NCBI GenBank assembly: GCA_013214025.1
Contig: JABSRN010000067.1
Location: forward strand, 28,489 to 92,488
Direction: 5' to 3'
From: Polyangiaceae bacterium
Lineage (GTDB): Bacteria; Myxococcota_A; Polyangia; Polyangiales; Polyangiaceae
DNA: 64,000 bases
Shown here piece after piece: positions 8,224-17,210 of the stretch (position 1 is the first letter of the stretch; every line of letters starts with the position of its first letter). Made by a program: the position numbers and the translations under genes. The notes below the pieces were generated by a model that made no database searches, had not been told where the DNA came from, and was given only the letters and a program-made list of their open reading frames with translations.

Positions 8224-9993
8224 TTACAGTCGCCGCTCGCCGCTTTCGATTTCCGCGAACACTGCCGGACTCAGCGGAACGTAGGTTTTCGCCTTGGGAT
8301 CGCAGACGAAGAGCGGGTCGCTCACCTTGGCAGGATCGAAGCCGCTCTTCTGAAGATCGACCTTCTTGAGCTTGAGCGTGCCTGTTTGATCGATTTCTTG
8401 GCTCAACCGAACGAACAGCGGGCGAGCGTAACTCGGCAGGTCGGCAGCGGCTTTTTCGTAGAAAGCGGCTGCGTCAAAGTCTTCGCCCTCGCCCAATACG
8501 ACGGCGGTCATGCCAGCGCGGCCATCCGCACCGGGCACTTTGACGCCGTAAACATTCGCGGTCACAACACCCGGCGCACCGTTGAGCACTTCTTCCACCT
8601 CTTGGGTGGCAACGTTCTCGCCCTTCCATCGGAAGGTGTCTCCCAGGCGATCAACGAAGTAAAAATAACCGCCGGCGTCGCGGCTCAGCATGTCTCCGGT
8701 ACGAAACCAAACATCGCCCTTGGCAAAGCCATCTCGTACCAGTTTCTTCTCGGAAGCCTTCTTGTCGACGTAGCCGTCAAACTGAATCGGTCCCTTACCG
8801 ACACGGCTCAAACACTCGCCGGGCTCACCGAAGTCACATTCAATCAATCGCCCCGAGCTATCGCGTACGAGCTCCGCTTCTTCCACGTCGTATTTTGCGA
8901 CTCGTATGTTGTTGAACTGGAAGGGATTCGGCTTACCGATACTCCCTACTTTGCCAGACCGATTGATCAGGCTGACGTTGCCTTCCGTGGCCCCGTACAT
9001 TTCAAAAACTTTGTCGATACCAAAACGAGAAGTGAACAGCTCCCACACATCGGGTCGCATACCTGCGCCGGCACACTTCCTGAGAAGGTGACTCTTGTCC
9101 ATCGGCCCGGGCGGCTGCGCCAAGATGTAACGACAGAGCTCGCCAACATAGACAAACATCGTCGCATCGTGACGTCGAACATCGCTCAGGAATTCCGACG
9201 CGCTGAACTTGCGCCGTGTGGCAAAGGCGCCACCAGCACGCATGGCAACCGCGTAGCCCGCGAACTTGCTAAAGCCGTGGTACATCGGCATCGCACCGTA
9301 GATGGTGTCCGTCTCGCCGATGTCGAAGATGCCACCGAGGGCGATGCCTCCCATCGTGAACTTCATGTGCCGCACCAGAGCCGGCTTTGGAAAGCCTGTT
9401 GTGCCCGATGTGTAAATGTAGAGAAACAAGTCGGAGCCCGTCAGTGCCAGAACTGGCGGCTCTTTCTCGTCGGCCGACGCGATGGCACTATCCAGACTTT
9501 GAACGCCCGTGGGCAGATCCGCTCCAGCGCAGAAAATGGGGAACTCAGGTTGAGCGCCTAGGACCTGCTCAACGGTACTCGGCTCACAGATAGCCACTTT
9601 CGCGCCTGAGGTGCCCAACACATGTTTCATGCTCGAACCGGTGAGAAAATTGTTTACCAGCGCGCCGATGGCGCCCAGTTTCGCGCAGGCCATCTCCGCC
9701 ATGAAGAATGCAGGGCAGTTGCTCATCACGATAGCCACTACGTCCCCGCGACCCACGCCCTCGCGGCTGAGCATATCGCAGTAGCGATTCACCCCGAGAT
9801 TGAAGGCACCGTAGCTGAGCTCCTCTTCCTCGAATTTTAGGAAGGTACGATTGGGGTGAGCCTCCGCCTTTTCGACGATGAGTCGACCACAGGTGTCCTC
9901 GCCATCTGCCCCCGCGCGCTTCAGAGCGGAGGACATTTTGATGAACACAGGAAGTTCGCGAATATCACTGAGAGCCCAACTTAGTCGTTTCAT
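8224..9993 (-). CDS. Long/very-long-chain acyl-CoA synthetase (FATP/FadD6-like)
   Basis: 589 residues of the adenylate-forming superfamily. The AMP-binding P-loop YIYTSGTTGFPKPALV lies near residue 191, the EMYGATEGN motif near 334, and WFRTGDMLSRDAGGYFYFVDR near 423 carries the conserved Asp and hinge. The N-terminal layout and the VNNFLTGSSMKHVL segment resemble very-long-chain acyl-CoA synthetases and fatty acid transport proteins, which activate long or branched acids (including steroid side-chain acids) with ATP and CoA. It is divergently transcribed from an SDR oxidoreductase gene. A role in feeding the downstream catabolic cluster is inferred. Confidence 0.85.
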   Translation of the reverse strand: MKRLSWALSDIRELPVFIKMSSALKRAGADGEDTCGRLIVEKAEAHPNRTFLKFEEEELSYGAFNLGVNRYCDMLSREGVGRGDVVAIVMSNCPAFFMAEMACAKLGAIGALVNNFLTGSSMKHVLGTSGAKVAICEPSTVEQVLGAQPEFPIFCAGADLPTGVQSLDSAIASADEKEPPVLALTGSDLFLYIYTSGTTGFPKPALVRHMKFTMGGIALGGIFDIGETDTIYGAMPMYHGFSKFAGYAVAMRAGGAFATRRKFSASEFLSDVRRHDATMFVYVGELCRYILAQPPGPMDKSHLLRKCAGAGMRPDVWELFTSRFGIDKVFEMYGATEGNVSLINRSGKVGSIGKPNPFQFNNIRVAKYDVEEAELVRDSSGRLIECDFGEPGECLSRVGKGPIQFDGYVDKKASEKKLVRDGFAKGDVWFRTGDMLSRDAGGYFYFVDRLGDTFRWKGENVATQEVEEVLNGAPGVVTANVYGVKVPGADGRAGMTAVVLGEGEDFDAAAFYEKAAADLPSYARPLFVRLSQEIDQTGTLKLKKVDLQKSGFDPAKVSDPLFVCDPKAKTYVPLSPAVFAEIESGERRL

Positions 9994-10254
9994 CGAGTTG
10001 CCTTTTCGTGGTCTGCGCCGATTTGTCTAGCTAGCGCCGCCAGGCCCGATGGTTCGGGCTCCGTGAGGCCGCTCTTGTCCCATAGATCCACGGCGCCCGG
10101 GGAAAATTTGCGTGCCCCGACGCTCTTGACGCGCACGGTCAACGACGACGCATTCAATCGACCGAATTCTAACTGGCCTGAGCGAAACTGTTTTCGCAAC
10201 CGGACAATTATCTTCCGATCTGCAAAGCTCGCGTCCCACAGGAGTCAGCACGCC

Positions 10255-11067
10255 ATGGCCAAACTAGAGAACTACCAAGATCGCGTCGTCATCGTAACGG
10301 GAGCATCCAGTGGCATTGGACGTGAACTCGCCCGACAGCTGGCAGCCCGCGGTGCCACCGTCGCTTTGGTGGCACGCCGCACCGACCGATTGGACGAAGA
10401 AGTCTCCGCGATTCGTAGCGCCGGCGGCAAGGCGTCGGCACATCCTTGCGATGTGTCCGACCGAACCGCAGTGAACCGCGTCTGTCAGGCCGTATTGAAG
10501 CTCTACGGTCGCATCGATGTGCTCGTGAACAACGCGGGATACGGCCGGCACGTGTTGTTCAAGGACCACGAGGTCGAGGACATCGAACGTATGATGCAGA
10601 CAAACTACATGGGGGTCGTCTACTGGATGAAGGCCGTGCTGCAACCAATGCGCGACCGAGGGGAAGGCTTCATCCTGAATTTTTCGAGCTTCGCAGGCGT
10701 CGTCTCGCAACCCGATGAATCCGCCTATTGCGCCACAAAATTTGCCATCGCCGGTCTCAGCGAATCCGTCTCTTACGAGCTTCGGCCCTTGAACATCCAG
10801 GTAAGTACGGCTTACCCCGTATTGGTCAAAACGGAGCTGTTCACTAACGAAGTCATGGCGCGCATGCCAAAGGAATCCCTCAATGGGTTTATGGATGTCG
10901 GTGACTTCGTAAAACAAACCCTGCACGAGTTCGAAAAGGGACAAATCAACATCCTGATCCCAAAGAGGTACGCGTGGGTCCAGAAGCTGAAGGCGCTGTT
11001 CCCTACAATGATGGGCAACAAGATCAGTGCCGTGAAGTTAGAGGGCTTACCCGACGTCACTAGCTAA
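10255..11067 (+). CDS. Short-chain dehydrogenase/reductase
   Basis: 270 residues from ATG 10255, chosen because AGGAG lies ten bases upstream and the fold starts directly after it. The classical SDR motifs are present: cofactor loop TGASSGIG (about residues 14-21), NNAG (about 91-94), an active-site Ser in FSSFAG, and YCATK carrying the catalytic Tyr-xxx-Lys. A longer C-terminus (residues 225-270) is basic and hydrophobic and could associate with membrane. It would oxidise or reduce an alcohol/ketone with NAD(P)H; a lipid or steroid substrate is suggested only by the neighbours. It is divergent from the acyl-CoA synthetase gene. Confidence 0.85.
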   Translation: MAKLENYQDRVVIVTGASSGIGRELARQLAARGATVALVARRTDRLDEEVSAIRSAGGKASAHPCDVSDRTAVNRVCQAVLKLYGRIDVLVNNAGYGRHVLFKDHEVEDIERMMQTNYMGVVYWMKAVLQPMRDRGEGFILNFSSFAGVVSQPDESAYCATKFAIAGLSESVSYELRPLNIQVSTAYPVLVKTELFTNEVMARMPKESLNGFMDVGDFVKQTLHEFEKGQINILIPKRYAWVQKLKALFPTMMGNKISAVKLEGLPDVTS

Positions 11068-11393
11068 AGCCGCTAGGGCGGGCGACGGGCATACCAGCCG
11101 TCGCCATCCAGCGCGTCGACCACCGCGACGGCGCGCCGTTAAGGAATGACGCTCCCGATCGCGTAGTCGTGCACGATGCAAATTCACCAGATCGGAGGTG
11201 TGGGAATCGTCGGCATGAGCCGCTCGCTATATCCCGGGTGCCGCAGCCCCCGCCTGCGCGACTGAAGCTTGGACAGCCTGACCCATTTTCGAACGGACGA
11301 GCTCGGCGTTCTTCGACTTCAAAATCCAAGTCTAAATAACTACGCTACAGGTCGTTTCGCCCTAGGAGGCCGGGCGCCTGATGGCGCGGGTTA
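11068..11393. other. Intergenic stretch with one hairpin
   Basis: The 326-base gap after the SDR gene contains an 8-bp perfect stem GGCGACGG (11081-11088)/CCGTCGCC (11098-11105). No T tract follows, so it is at best a weak terminator. The rest shows no coding signal. A strong Shine-Dalgarno-like AGGAGG at 11362-11367 precedes the decayed gene that follows. Confidence 0.4.
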
Positions 11394-11946
11394 GTGGTAG
11401 TGAACCAAGCCAGAGCAGTCCCCCAAGATAATGGTCCGCTAATCATCGGAGTCGATGAAGCGGGTCTGCGCGCAGAGTGGAAGAACATATTCATCAGTTG
11501 TCCGCACGGCGACAACACGGCGACAACACGGCGACAACGGAGCTGATTGATTTCGTCGTCCGCGTGCCCGCACCTGTCGGCGTGCTGATCTCTTGGTGGA
11601 GCCTCAGACGCTCGTGCCCGACGCCGAGTGCCGCTCAGCGATTCAGCGCTTCCTGAAAACTCCAACCGCCAATGTGGGAGCGTGCGTAGTGCTGGTGCAC
11701 GCCAAGGGCTTTCTCGGAAGCGCCCGGCTGAGCGTTGGCTCGACAATCCTAGACGCGGTCGATGCGCGAACATCAGTCCTTCAATCGCCGCTGTCGGCAG
11801 CCAAGCGCCTGATTGAAACAGTGGCTCCCGAACATACGACGGCTGTAGAGCTGACGGGAATCATCGGCGAGTTGTGCGAGACCGATTTTGCGCCAAGAGG
11901 CTCACCAGCGAGCCAAAACTTCGATTCCTACGGCCCACGCCACTAA
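11394..11946 (+). pseudogene. Decayed paralogue of the next gene, broken by an 11-bp tandem repeat
   Basis: Conceptual reading in three frames reproduces the downstream gene. VDEAGLRAEWKNIFI (about 11444-11497) matches DEAATRAEWSNIFF. ELIDFVVRVPAPVGVLIS matches the next section, and LVHAKGFLGSARLSVG plus the region to the stop at 11946 match LVRAEGFVGSALLSVG onward. The first break coincides with three perfect copies of CACGGCGACAA (11505-11515, 11516-11526, 11527-11537); 11 is not a multiple of three. The second break is near 11585-11600. A remnant of an ancient tandem duplication is the simplest reading. Slippage-controlled on/off switching at the repeat is possible but would not repair the second break. 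Confidence 0.65.
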
Positions 11947-12087
11947 TCTGAGGACCCAGCGCCGAGAGCCGGGAGTTCTGCGAAACTGAGCTTGGCTATG
12001 GCGAAGCGATTTGCCCACTACGAACGGGAAGCACGTAGCCTAATTCGCAGGATCATTTGGCTCTCCCATCATGTTAGAGTCCCCGCT

Positions 12088-12708
12088 GTGAAGTCAGCGC
12101 CTCCCAAGACCATCGTTGCCGATGAGGCTGCCACTCGTGCAGAGTGGAGCAATATCTTCTTCATCCAACCCATCGGCCAATGTTCCGTCCGGCACGTCAA
12201 CGAGGTCGAAGGAGAAATCGCGCTATTTGCCCGACGCTGCGGCCGCCGCGTCAACGTCGTGATTGTTATCGACCCCGGGGCACCCATTCCGGACACCGCG
12301 CCCCGGATGGCGATTCAGGCGCTCATGCGCAATCGCGAGTTGGATATCGCTTCGACGGTGTTGCTTGTGCGCGCCGAGGGCTTTGTCGGAAGCGCGTTGT
12401 TGAGCGTCGGCGCCGCCATTTTTGGCGGCCTCGGCCTGAAAACTTTGGTTACCCGCAACAGCTCGCAGGCGGCCTCCCGGATCATGGACAGCCCGGTTCC
12501 CCCCGACGCACAGGAACCGGAACTCAAGTGCGTTATCGACGAGCTCGGCCAGGACCGCGCCAGCTCCCAGATGACAGCCAGTTTCCGCGCAGCCGTCGAA
12601 TCGCCCGCTTCGCGACGGGCAGCCGGACCGGGTCGCGCGTGGACTGACGCTCGGAGCCAATCCGTCAGAACGGGCCGCCGCGCCGCTAACCGGCTCATGG
12701 GCCGGTAG
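12088..12708 (+). CDS. Protein of unknown function, intact member of a tandem pair
   Basis: 206 residues from GTG 12088, chosen because similarity to the decayed upstream copy begins near there; an in-frame ATG at 11998 would add 30 residues and cannot be excluded. The core alternates strands and helices: SNIFFIQPIG, RRVNVVIVIDPGAPIP, STVLLVRAEGFVGSALLSVG, then a helical segment with NSSQAASRIM. This alternation is loosely reminiscent of the STAS/SpoIIAA-like fold, but no signature residue confirms it. The last 40 residues are Arg/Ser-rich and probably disordered. There is no operon partner. The function is not known to me. Confidence 0.55.
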   Translation: MKSAPPKTIVADEAATRAEWSNIFFIQPIGQCSVRHVNEVEGEIALFARRCGRRVNVVIVIDPGAPIPDTAPRMAIQALMRNRELDIASTVLLVRAEGFVGSALLSVGAAIFGGLGLKTLVTRNSSQAASRIMDSPVPPDAQEPELKCVIDELGQDRASSQMTASFRAAVESPASRRAAGPGRAWTDARSQSVRTGRRAANRLMGR

Positions 12709-12837
12709 CCAGGCGCTCTCCCCGCGGCGCTGAACCGACGGGCGCGTTCTCAATTGGCATATCGGCCCGCGATCCAGCTGCCTGACGACTTGCCCTGAAC
12801 CCCGAAAAACGGAGACCTGCACGCAGTCCCAGTACTG

Positions 12838-12870
12838 CCGGGAGGTCCCCGCAAAGTCCCGGTTTTTCTT
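12838..12870 (+). terminator. Rho-independent terminator
   Basis: Stem CCGGGA (12838-12843)/TCCCGG (12857-12862) followed by TTTTTCTT. It lies downstream of the unknown gene and just before the promoter of the MaoC operon. Confidence 0.6.
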
Positions 12871-12917
12871 GCCTTGAGCCCCCTGGGCCCTATAAATCTG
12901 ACGCCCCGTCAGGTGTA
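12869..12917 (+). promoter_or_regulatory. Promoter with TetR-type operator (site A) for the MaoC-led operon
   Basis: A sigma-70-like promoter TTGCCT (12869-12874), 16-base spacer, TATAAA (12891-12896). The operator TAAATCTGAC-gcccc-GTCAGGTGTA (12893-12917) begins inside the -10 box, so a bound repressor would block initiation. The left arm matches 9 of 10 and the right arm 7 of 10 bases of the perfect site at 21296-21320, with the same 5-base spacer. Confidence 0.7.
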
Positions 12918-13059
12918 CCTCCTTGAGGACGGCACGGCGCCCATACAGTCGAAGCTCGCGGGACCGCGGGACCGCGACGGAACGCTTTGAGGCCGGCGGG
13001 AAATGTGGTGAGTAAGCCGCGCCCAATCTGCGGCAACAGCAAGGAACCCGGAAGATCCC

Positions 13060-14217
13060 ATGAGCGAAGAGAAACTAGATACGTCGGATGTAGATCGCTG
13101 GCTCGGAGTGCCATTGGGTGGCGGACACCTGATTGAGCCCATCGCCAAGAACGACATCCGTCGTTGGACCCAGGGCATGCAGAACCCGAACCCGCTCTAC
13201 TTCGACCGTGACTACGCGGCCGAGAGTCGCTTCGGCGAGATCGTCGCGCCCCAGTCCTTTGGTGTTTGCACCAGCGACACCCATGGAGCTGGCCCGGCGA
13301 TCCAGGGACTCATCGAGGGATCCCACATGCTCTTCGGCGGTGACGAGTGGTGGTTCTACGGACCCATCATCCGCCCCGGCGACAAGATCCGCCTCGAACG
13401 CATGCTCTACGACTACAAGGTGCGCGACACCTCCTTCGCCGGCGAGACCATGTTCGCCCGCGGAGACACGACCTACATCAACCAGCGCGGTGAGGTCGTG
13501 TGCAAGCAGCGCTCCACCTCGATCCGCTACGTCGTCGAGTGGGCCTCCAAGCGCGCCAAGTTCGAGGAAGGCAGCGAATTTGAGCCCGAGTGGACCGACG
13601 ACCAGATCGAAGAGATCGAGTCCACGCGCATGAAGTACTTCAAGGACTTCCAGGCGCTAGGTCACAAGAAGCGCTTGAACGTCAAAGTCGGCGACAAACT
13701 TCTCAGCCGCCCCATCGGTCCCCATACCGTGGCGACCTTCACCACCGAGTGGCGCTCCTTCATGAACGCTGTTTGGGGTGCCTTCGAGCAGGATGGCAAG
13801 GCCAACTCCGTACTTGAAAGCGGCTGGCTCAAAGAGATGAGCAAGGATCTAGACGCCGCCAAGATCGACCCGGCAGAAAAGGACGGCCTCTACAAGGGCC
13901 CGTCCCGCGGTCATACCCAGGCCCGCTACGCCAAGCTCATCGGCATGCCCCGAGGCTACGGCTACGGCGCGAGCATGTGCTCTTGGCTGCTCGACTACGT
14001 GGGCAACTGGGCCGGCGAGCACGGCTACATCGTGCACACGAAATTCCCCTACATGGCCCCCGCCCTCACCGGCGACGTGACCTTCCTCGACGGCGAAGTC
14101 ATCGAAGTGACTCCAGGCGACGACGAAATCATCGCTAAGGTTCGCGTCATCATGACCAACCAAGACAAGAAGAAGATGGCCGACGGCGTCGCCACCGTTC
14201 GATTGCCGAAAGAGTAA
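13060..14217 (+). CDS. MaoC-like double-hotdog (acyl-CoA) dehydratase
   Basis: 385 residues, the length of a double-hotdog protein: a FAS1-like dehydratase half (residues about 10-150, with WTQGMQNPNPLYFDRDYA and a hotdog helix) and a second half (about 200-380). GPHTVATFTTEWRSFMNAVW and the C-terminal KVRVIMTNQDKKKMADG are typical of MaoC hydratase proteins. Such enzymes hydrate 2-enoyl-CoA esters, including bulky steroid side chains. GGAAG lies six bases before the start. It leads an apparent operon with the CoA ligase (12-base gap), thiolase, Rieske oxygenase, amidohydrolase and TetR genes, and sits behind operator site A. Confidence 0.8.
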   Translation: MSEEKLDTSDVDRWLGVPLGGGHLIEPIAKNDIRRWTQGMQNPNPLYFDRDYAAESRFGEIVAPQSFGVCTSDTHGAGPAIQGLIEGSHMLFGGDEWWFYGPIIRPGDKIRLERMLYDYKVRDTSFAGETMFARGDTTYINQRGEVVCKQRSTSIRYVVEWASKRAKFEEGSEFEPEWTDDQIEEIESTRMKYFKDFQALGHKKRLNVKVGDKLLSRPIGPHTVATFTTEWRSFMNAVWGAFEQDGKANSVLESGWLKEMSKDLDAAKIDPAEKDGLYKGPSRGHTQARYAKLIGMPRGYGYGASMCSWLLDYVGNWAGEHGYIVHTKFPYMAPALTGDVTFLDGEVIEVTPGDDEIIAKVRVIMTNQDKKKMADGVATVRLPKE

Positions 14218-14229
14218 GGGGACAACAGC

Positions 14230-15900
14230 ATGGCAGAGGCAACCGAGATCGATAATGAGCGACTCACTATGGGTCGTTTTCTCACCGAGATTGCGGATGA
14301 GTTTGGCGAGAGCTGCGCCATTCGCTTTAACAGAGAGGACATCAGTTACATCGAACTCCAGAGCCGTAGCCGTGCTTTAGCCAAGGCACTGGTAGCCGCG
14401 GGCGTCGTCAAAGGCGCCCGCGTTGCCGTGCAAATGGCGAATCGCCCCGAATGGGCGGTCGCCTCCTTTGCGACGGGATTGATCGGGGCCGTATTGGTTC
14501 CGATCAACACCTTCGCCACCAGCGAAGAGCGCGACTACATCCTGCGCCACAGCGATGCTTCCTTGCTCATCGTGCAGCCTCAGCTGCTCAAGCACCGCTA
14601 CCTCGAATCCCTGTTGACGGACCACCCGAGCATTTGCGAGGTCCCCGCGGGTCAACTCTACCTCAACGCGCTACCCCAACTGCGGCGTGTGGTGTGTCTA
14701 GAAGCCGGACAAGGCACAGTCGCCGACTACGACAGCTTCATCGAAGCCGGCGCCACGGTACCGGACGCGATCATCGACGAGATGTCCTCCGAGATGCATC
14801 CGATGGATGATTGTTGCATCATCTATACGAGCGGCACGACGTCGAATCCTAAGGGAGTTCTGCACGCCCACCGCGCGCCTGTTCTCCAGGGCCACCGCTT
14901 CGCTGAACTCGTATTGTTCACGACCGAAGACCGGCTCTACACCAGCTACCCCTTCTTCTGGACTGCCGGCATGGCGATGAGCCTGATGGCGCCGTTGGCG
15001 AAGGGCACCAAGCTGATTCTGCAAGAGGTCTTCAATCCTGAAGAGGCCCTGCTCGCCATCGAGCAAGAGAAGGTCACGTGTATTCACGCCTGGCCCCACC
15101 AGCACAAAGCCCTGGGCGAGCACCCGAGCTGCAAGGAACGGGATCTGACTTCCCTCGTGAAGCTCGACGCCTTCAGCGCACTGAAGCCCTACGCCGGAAT
15201 CAAAGACGACAACTACGGGGTGCACGGCTCCGCCTACGGACTGACCGAGACCTTCACCATCGCGAGCATGACGAAGGCAGACGCCGACGCCAGCATCCGC
15301 GAGAAGACCACGGGCCTGCCGCTCTACGGCAACATCTTCCGAATTGTCGATCCCGATAGCGGCGAGCGGCTACCCCAAGGCAAAGAAGGCGAGATCACCC
15401 TCAAGGGCCTCAGCTTCATGCGCGGCTACTACAAACGTCTGCCGGAAGACTACTTGGACGACGACGGCTTCTTCCACACCCAGGACGGCGGCTTCATCGA
15501 TGATGATGGCTACCTGCACTGGACGGGGCGCATCTCCAGCATGATCAAGACCGGTGGCGCCAACGTGTCGCCGCTTGAGATCGAGAACGCCGCTGGCAAA
15601 ATGCCCGAGCTACGCGTGGGCCTGCCTGTGGGTATCAGCCACCCCATCATGGGTCAGGTGATCGTACTCTGCGCGCTGAAGACCGCCGGCGCCGACACCG
15701 ATGAGGCCCGTGTTCGCGCCTTCCTCAAGCAGCATCTCGCCGCCTACAAGCTTCCCAAGTGTGTTCTCTTTTTCAAAGAGGACGAGCTCAGCTTTACCGG
15801 CAGCGCGAAAATTCAGGTCGGCCCCCTGCGGGAAGCCGCCATCGCTCGGCTCAAGAGCGAAAACATCACCATCGACGACCACAACTACGGAAGCGCCTGA
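14230..15900 (+). CDS. Acyl-CoA ligase (AMP-binding)
   Basis: 556 residues. The adenylate-forming motifs are CIIYTSGTTSNPKGVLHAHR near residue 197, GLTETFT near 338, and the hinge region DGGFIDDDGYLHWTGRISSMIK near 418 with the conserved Asp/Arg/Lys pattern. It ends in a standard C-terminal AMP-binding domain. It forms acyl-CoA thioesters from free acids with ATP. The closest functional analogy is steroid- or terpenoid-acid CoA ligases such as FadD3/FadD17 types, but the substrate cannot be read from sequence. It lies 12 bases behind the MaoC gene with AGGGGA as ribosome site, in the same operon. Confidence 0.85.
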   Translation: MAEATEIDNERLTMGRFLTEIADEFGESCAIRFNREDISYIELQSRSRALAKALVAAGVVKGARVAVQMANRPEWAVASFATGLIGAVLVPINTFATSEERDYILRHSDASLLIVQPQLLKHRYLESLLTDHPSICEVPAGQLYLNALPQLRRVVCLEAGQGTVADYDSFIEAGATVPDAIIDEMSSEMHPMDDCCIIYTSGTTSNPKGVLHAHRAPVLQGHRFAELVLFTTEDRLYTSYPFFWTAGMAMSLMAPLAKGTKLILQEVFNPEEALLAIEQEKVTCIHAWPHQHKALGEHPSCKERDLTSLVKLDAFSALKPYAGIKDDNYGVHGSAYGLTETFTIASMTKADADASIREKTTGLPLYGNIFRIVDPDSGERLPQGKEGEITLKGLSFMRGYYKRLPEDYLDDDGFFHTQDGGFIDDDGYLHWTGRISSMIKTGGANVSPLEIENAAGKMPELRVGLPVGISHPIMGQVIVLCALKTAGADTDEARVRAFLKQHLAAYKLPKCVLFFKEDELSFTGSAKIQVGPLREAAIARLKSENITIDDHNYGSA

Positions 15901-15954
15901 GCGCGTTCCTCCCCCCACGTTATCGCCGGCAATCCCGGCCCCTGGAGACCCTCC

Positions 15955-17112
15955 ATGAATCCCGAAGCTATCCGAGATAAAGCCGCCATCGTAGGAGTGG
16001 GTTGTTGCAAGTTCGGTGAGAACTGGGACAAGGGCCCCGAAGACATGATCGTCGAAGCGACCTTTGAAGCCTACAAAGACGCCGGCATCGACGAGCCCCA
16101 GAAGCAAATCGACGCCGTGTTTTGCGGCAGTGTGTACCCGTCTCGCGGAACGGCCGAGGTCGCCGAGTCTTTGAAGTTGTTCGACCGCCCGATCAGCATG
16201 GCGCAGAACTATTGCGCCACCGGCACGGACGCTCTGCGTTTGGGCGCTATGAGCATCGCCGCTGGCATGTACGACACCGTGTTGGTGGTCGGATACGACA
16301 AGCCGAAGGACCGCGGCGTCTCCGGACCCACCGTCAACATGACCACCGTGCGCGGTCTCCCCCAGACACCCGCCGGCTGGTTCGCCCTGTGTGCAGCGAA
16401 GTACTTCGACACCTACGGCCTCACTCGAGAGCATCTCGCCAAGATCGCCGTGAAGAACCATCACAACGGCACGCTCGCTCCCAAGAGCATGTTGAAAAAG
16501 GAAATCACCGTAGACGACGTGATCAACGCCCGCATGATCTCCTGGCCCTTCGGTCTGTACGACTGCGCCGCTCAGTCTGATGGAGCCGCCGCCGTCGTCC
16601 TCAGCAAGACGTCCTTGGCGAAAAACTTTCGGGATGACTACATATTGGTCAAAGGCGTCGAAATCAGCCTCTCCCCCAATCCCCAGACGGATCCCAACTT
16701 CGATTTCCTCGCTTGGAAACCCACCATTCAGTGCGCCAAGATGGTGTACGCCCAGGCCGGCATCAGTGACCCTATGAAGGAGATCAGCCTCAGCCAGGTG
16801 CATGACTGCTTCACCCTGACCGAACTGCTGACCTACGAAGATCTCGGTCTGATCCCCAAAGGCTCCGGCAAAGAGCACGTGGAGAGCGGCACCTTCGAGC
16901 TGACCGGCGAACACCCGGTCAACACGGACGGCGGTCTCAAGACCTTTGGTCACCCCACCGGCGCTACCGGCGTGCGCATGATTTACGAGAACGTGCTGCA
17001 GCTCCGCGGAGAGGCCGGCGCACGCCAAGTAAAGGACGCCACGGTCGCTCTTTCGCACAACATTGGTGGTGCTCCCCAAGCTTGCGGCATCGCGATCATC
17101 GCGACTCCCTAG
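15955..17112 (+). CDS. Thiolase / SCP-x type acetyl-CoA acyltransferase
   Basis: 385 residues of the lipid-transfer-protein (non-decarboxylating) thiolase group. The nucleophile Cys is in AQNYCATGTDALRLG (about residue 85). The second site motif is VHDCFTLTELL, and the third is GHPTGATGVRMI. All catalytic positions are therefore kept, unlike the homologue at 35889. It would cleave 3-ketoacyl-CoA with CoA in beta-oxidation of a bulky acyl chain. GGAG precedes the start by seven bases. It fits between the CoA ligase and the Rieske oxygenase in the operon behind site A. Confidence 0.85.
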   Translation: MNPEAIRDKAAIVGVGCCKFGENWDKGPEDMIVEATFEAYKDAGIDEPQKQIDAVFCGSVYPSRGTAEVAESLKLFDRPISMAQNYCATGTDALRLGAMSIAAGMYDTVLVVGYDKPKDRGVSGPTVNMTTVRGLPQTPAGWFALCAAKYFDTYGLTREHLAKIAVKNHHNGTLAPKSMLKKEITVDDVINARMISWPFGLYDCAAQSDGAAAVVLSKTSLAKNFRDDYILVKGVEISLSPNPQTDPNFDFLAWKPTIQCAKMVYAQAGISDPMKEISLSQVHDCFTLTELLTYEDLGLIPKGSGKEHVESGTFELTGEHPVNTDGGLKTFGHPTGATGVRMIYENVLQLRGEAGARQVKDATVALSHNIGGAPQACGIAIIATP

Positions 17113-17210
17113 ACTGCGCCCTTAGAATACGGCCCGGGCTCACCATGCCCGACGTCTCAGACGACGCCCCGACCCGAACCCGAAGCAAATAGCGAACCAC
17201 AGGAACCAAA

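Noticed and set aside
10118..10145. TTGAC-N7-GTCAA inverted repeat between the acyl-CoA synthetase and SDR genes as an operator
   Set aside because: Only five bases per arm and no second copy elsewhere in the window; it does not match the TetR-type operator.
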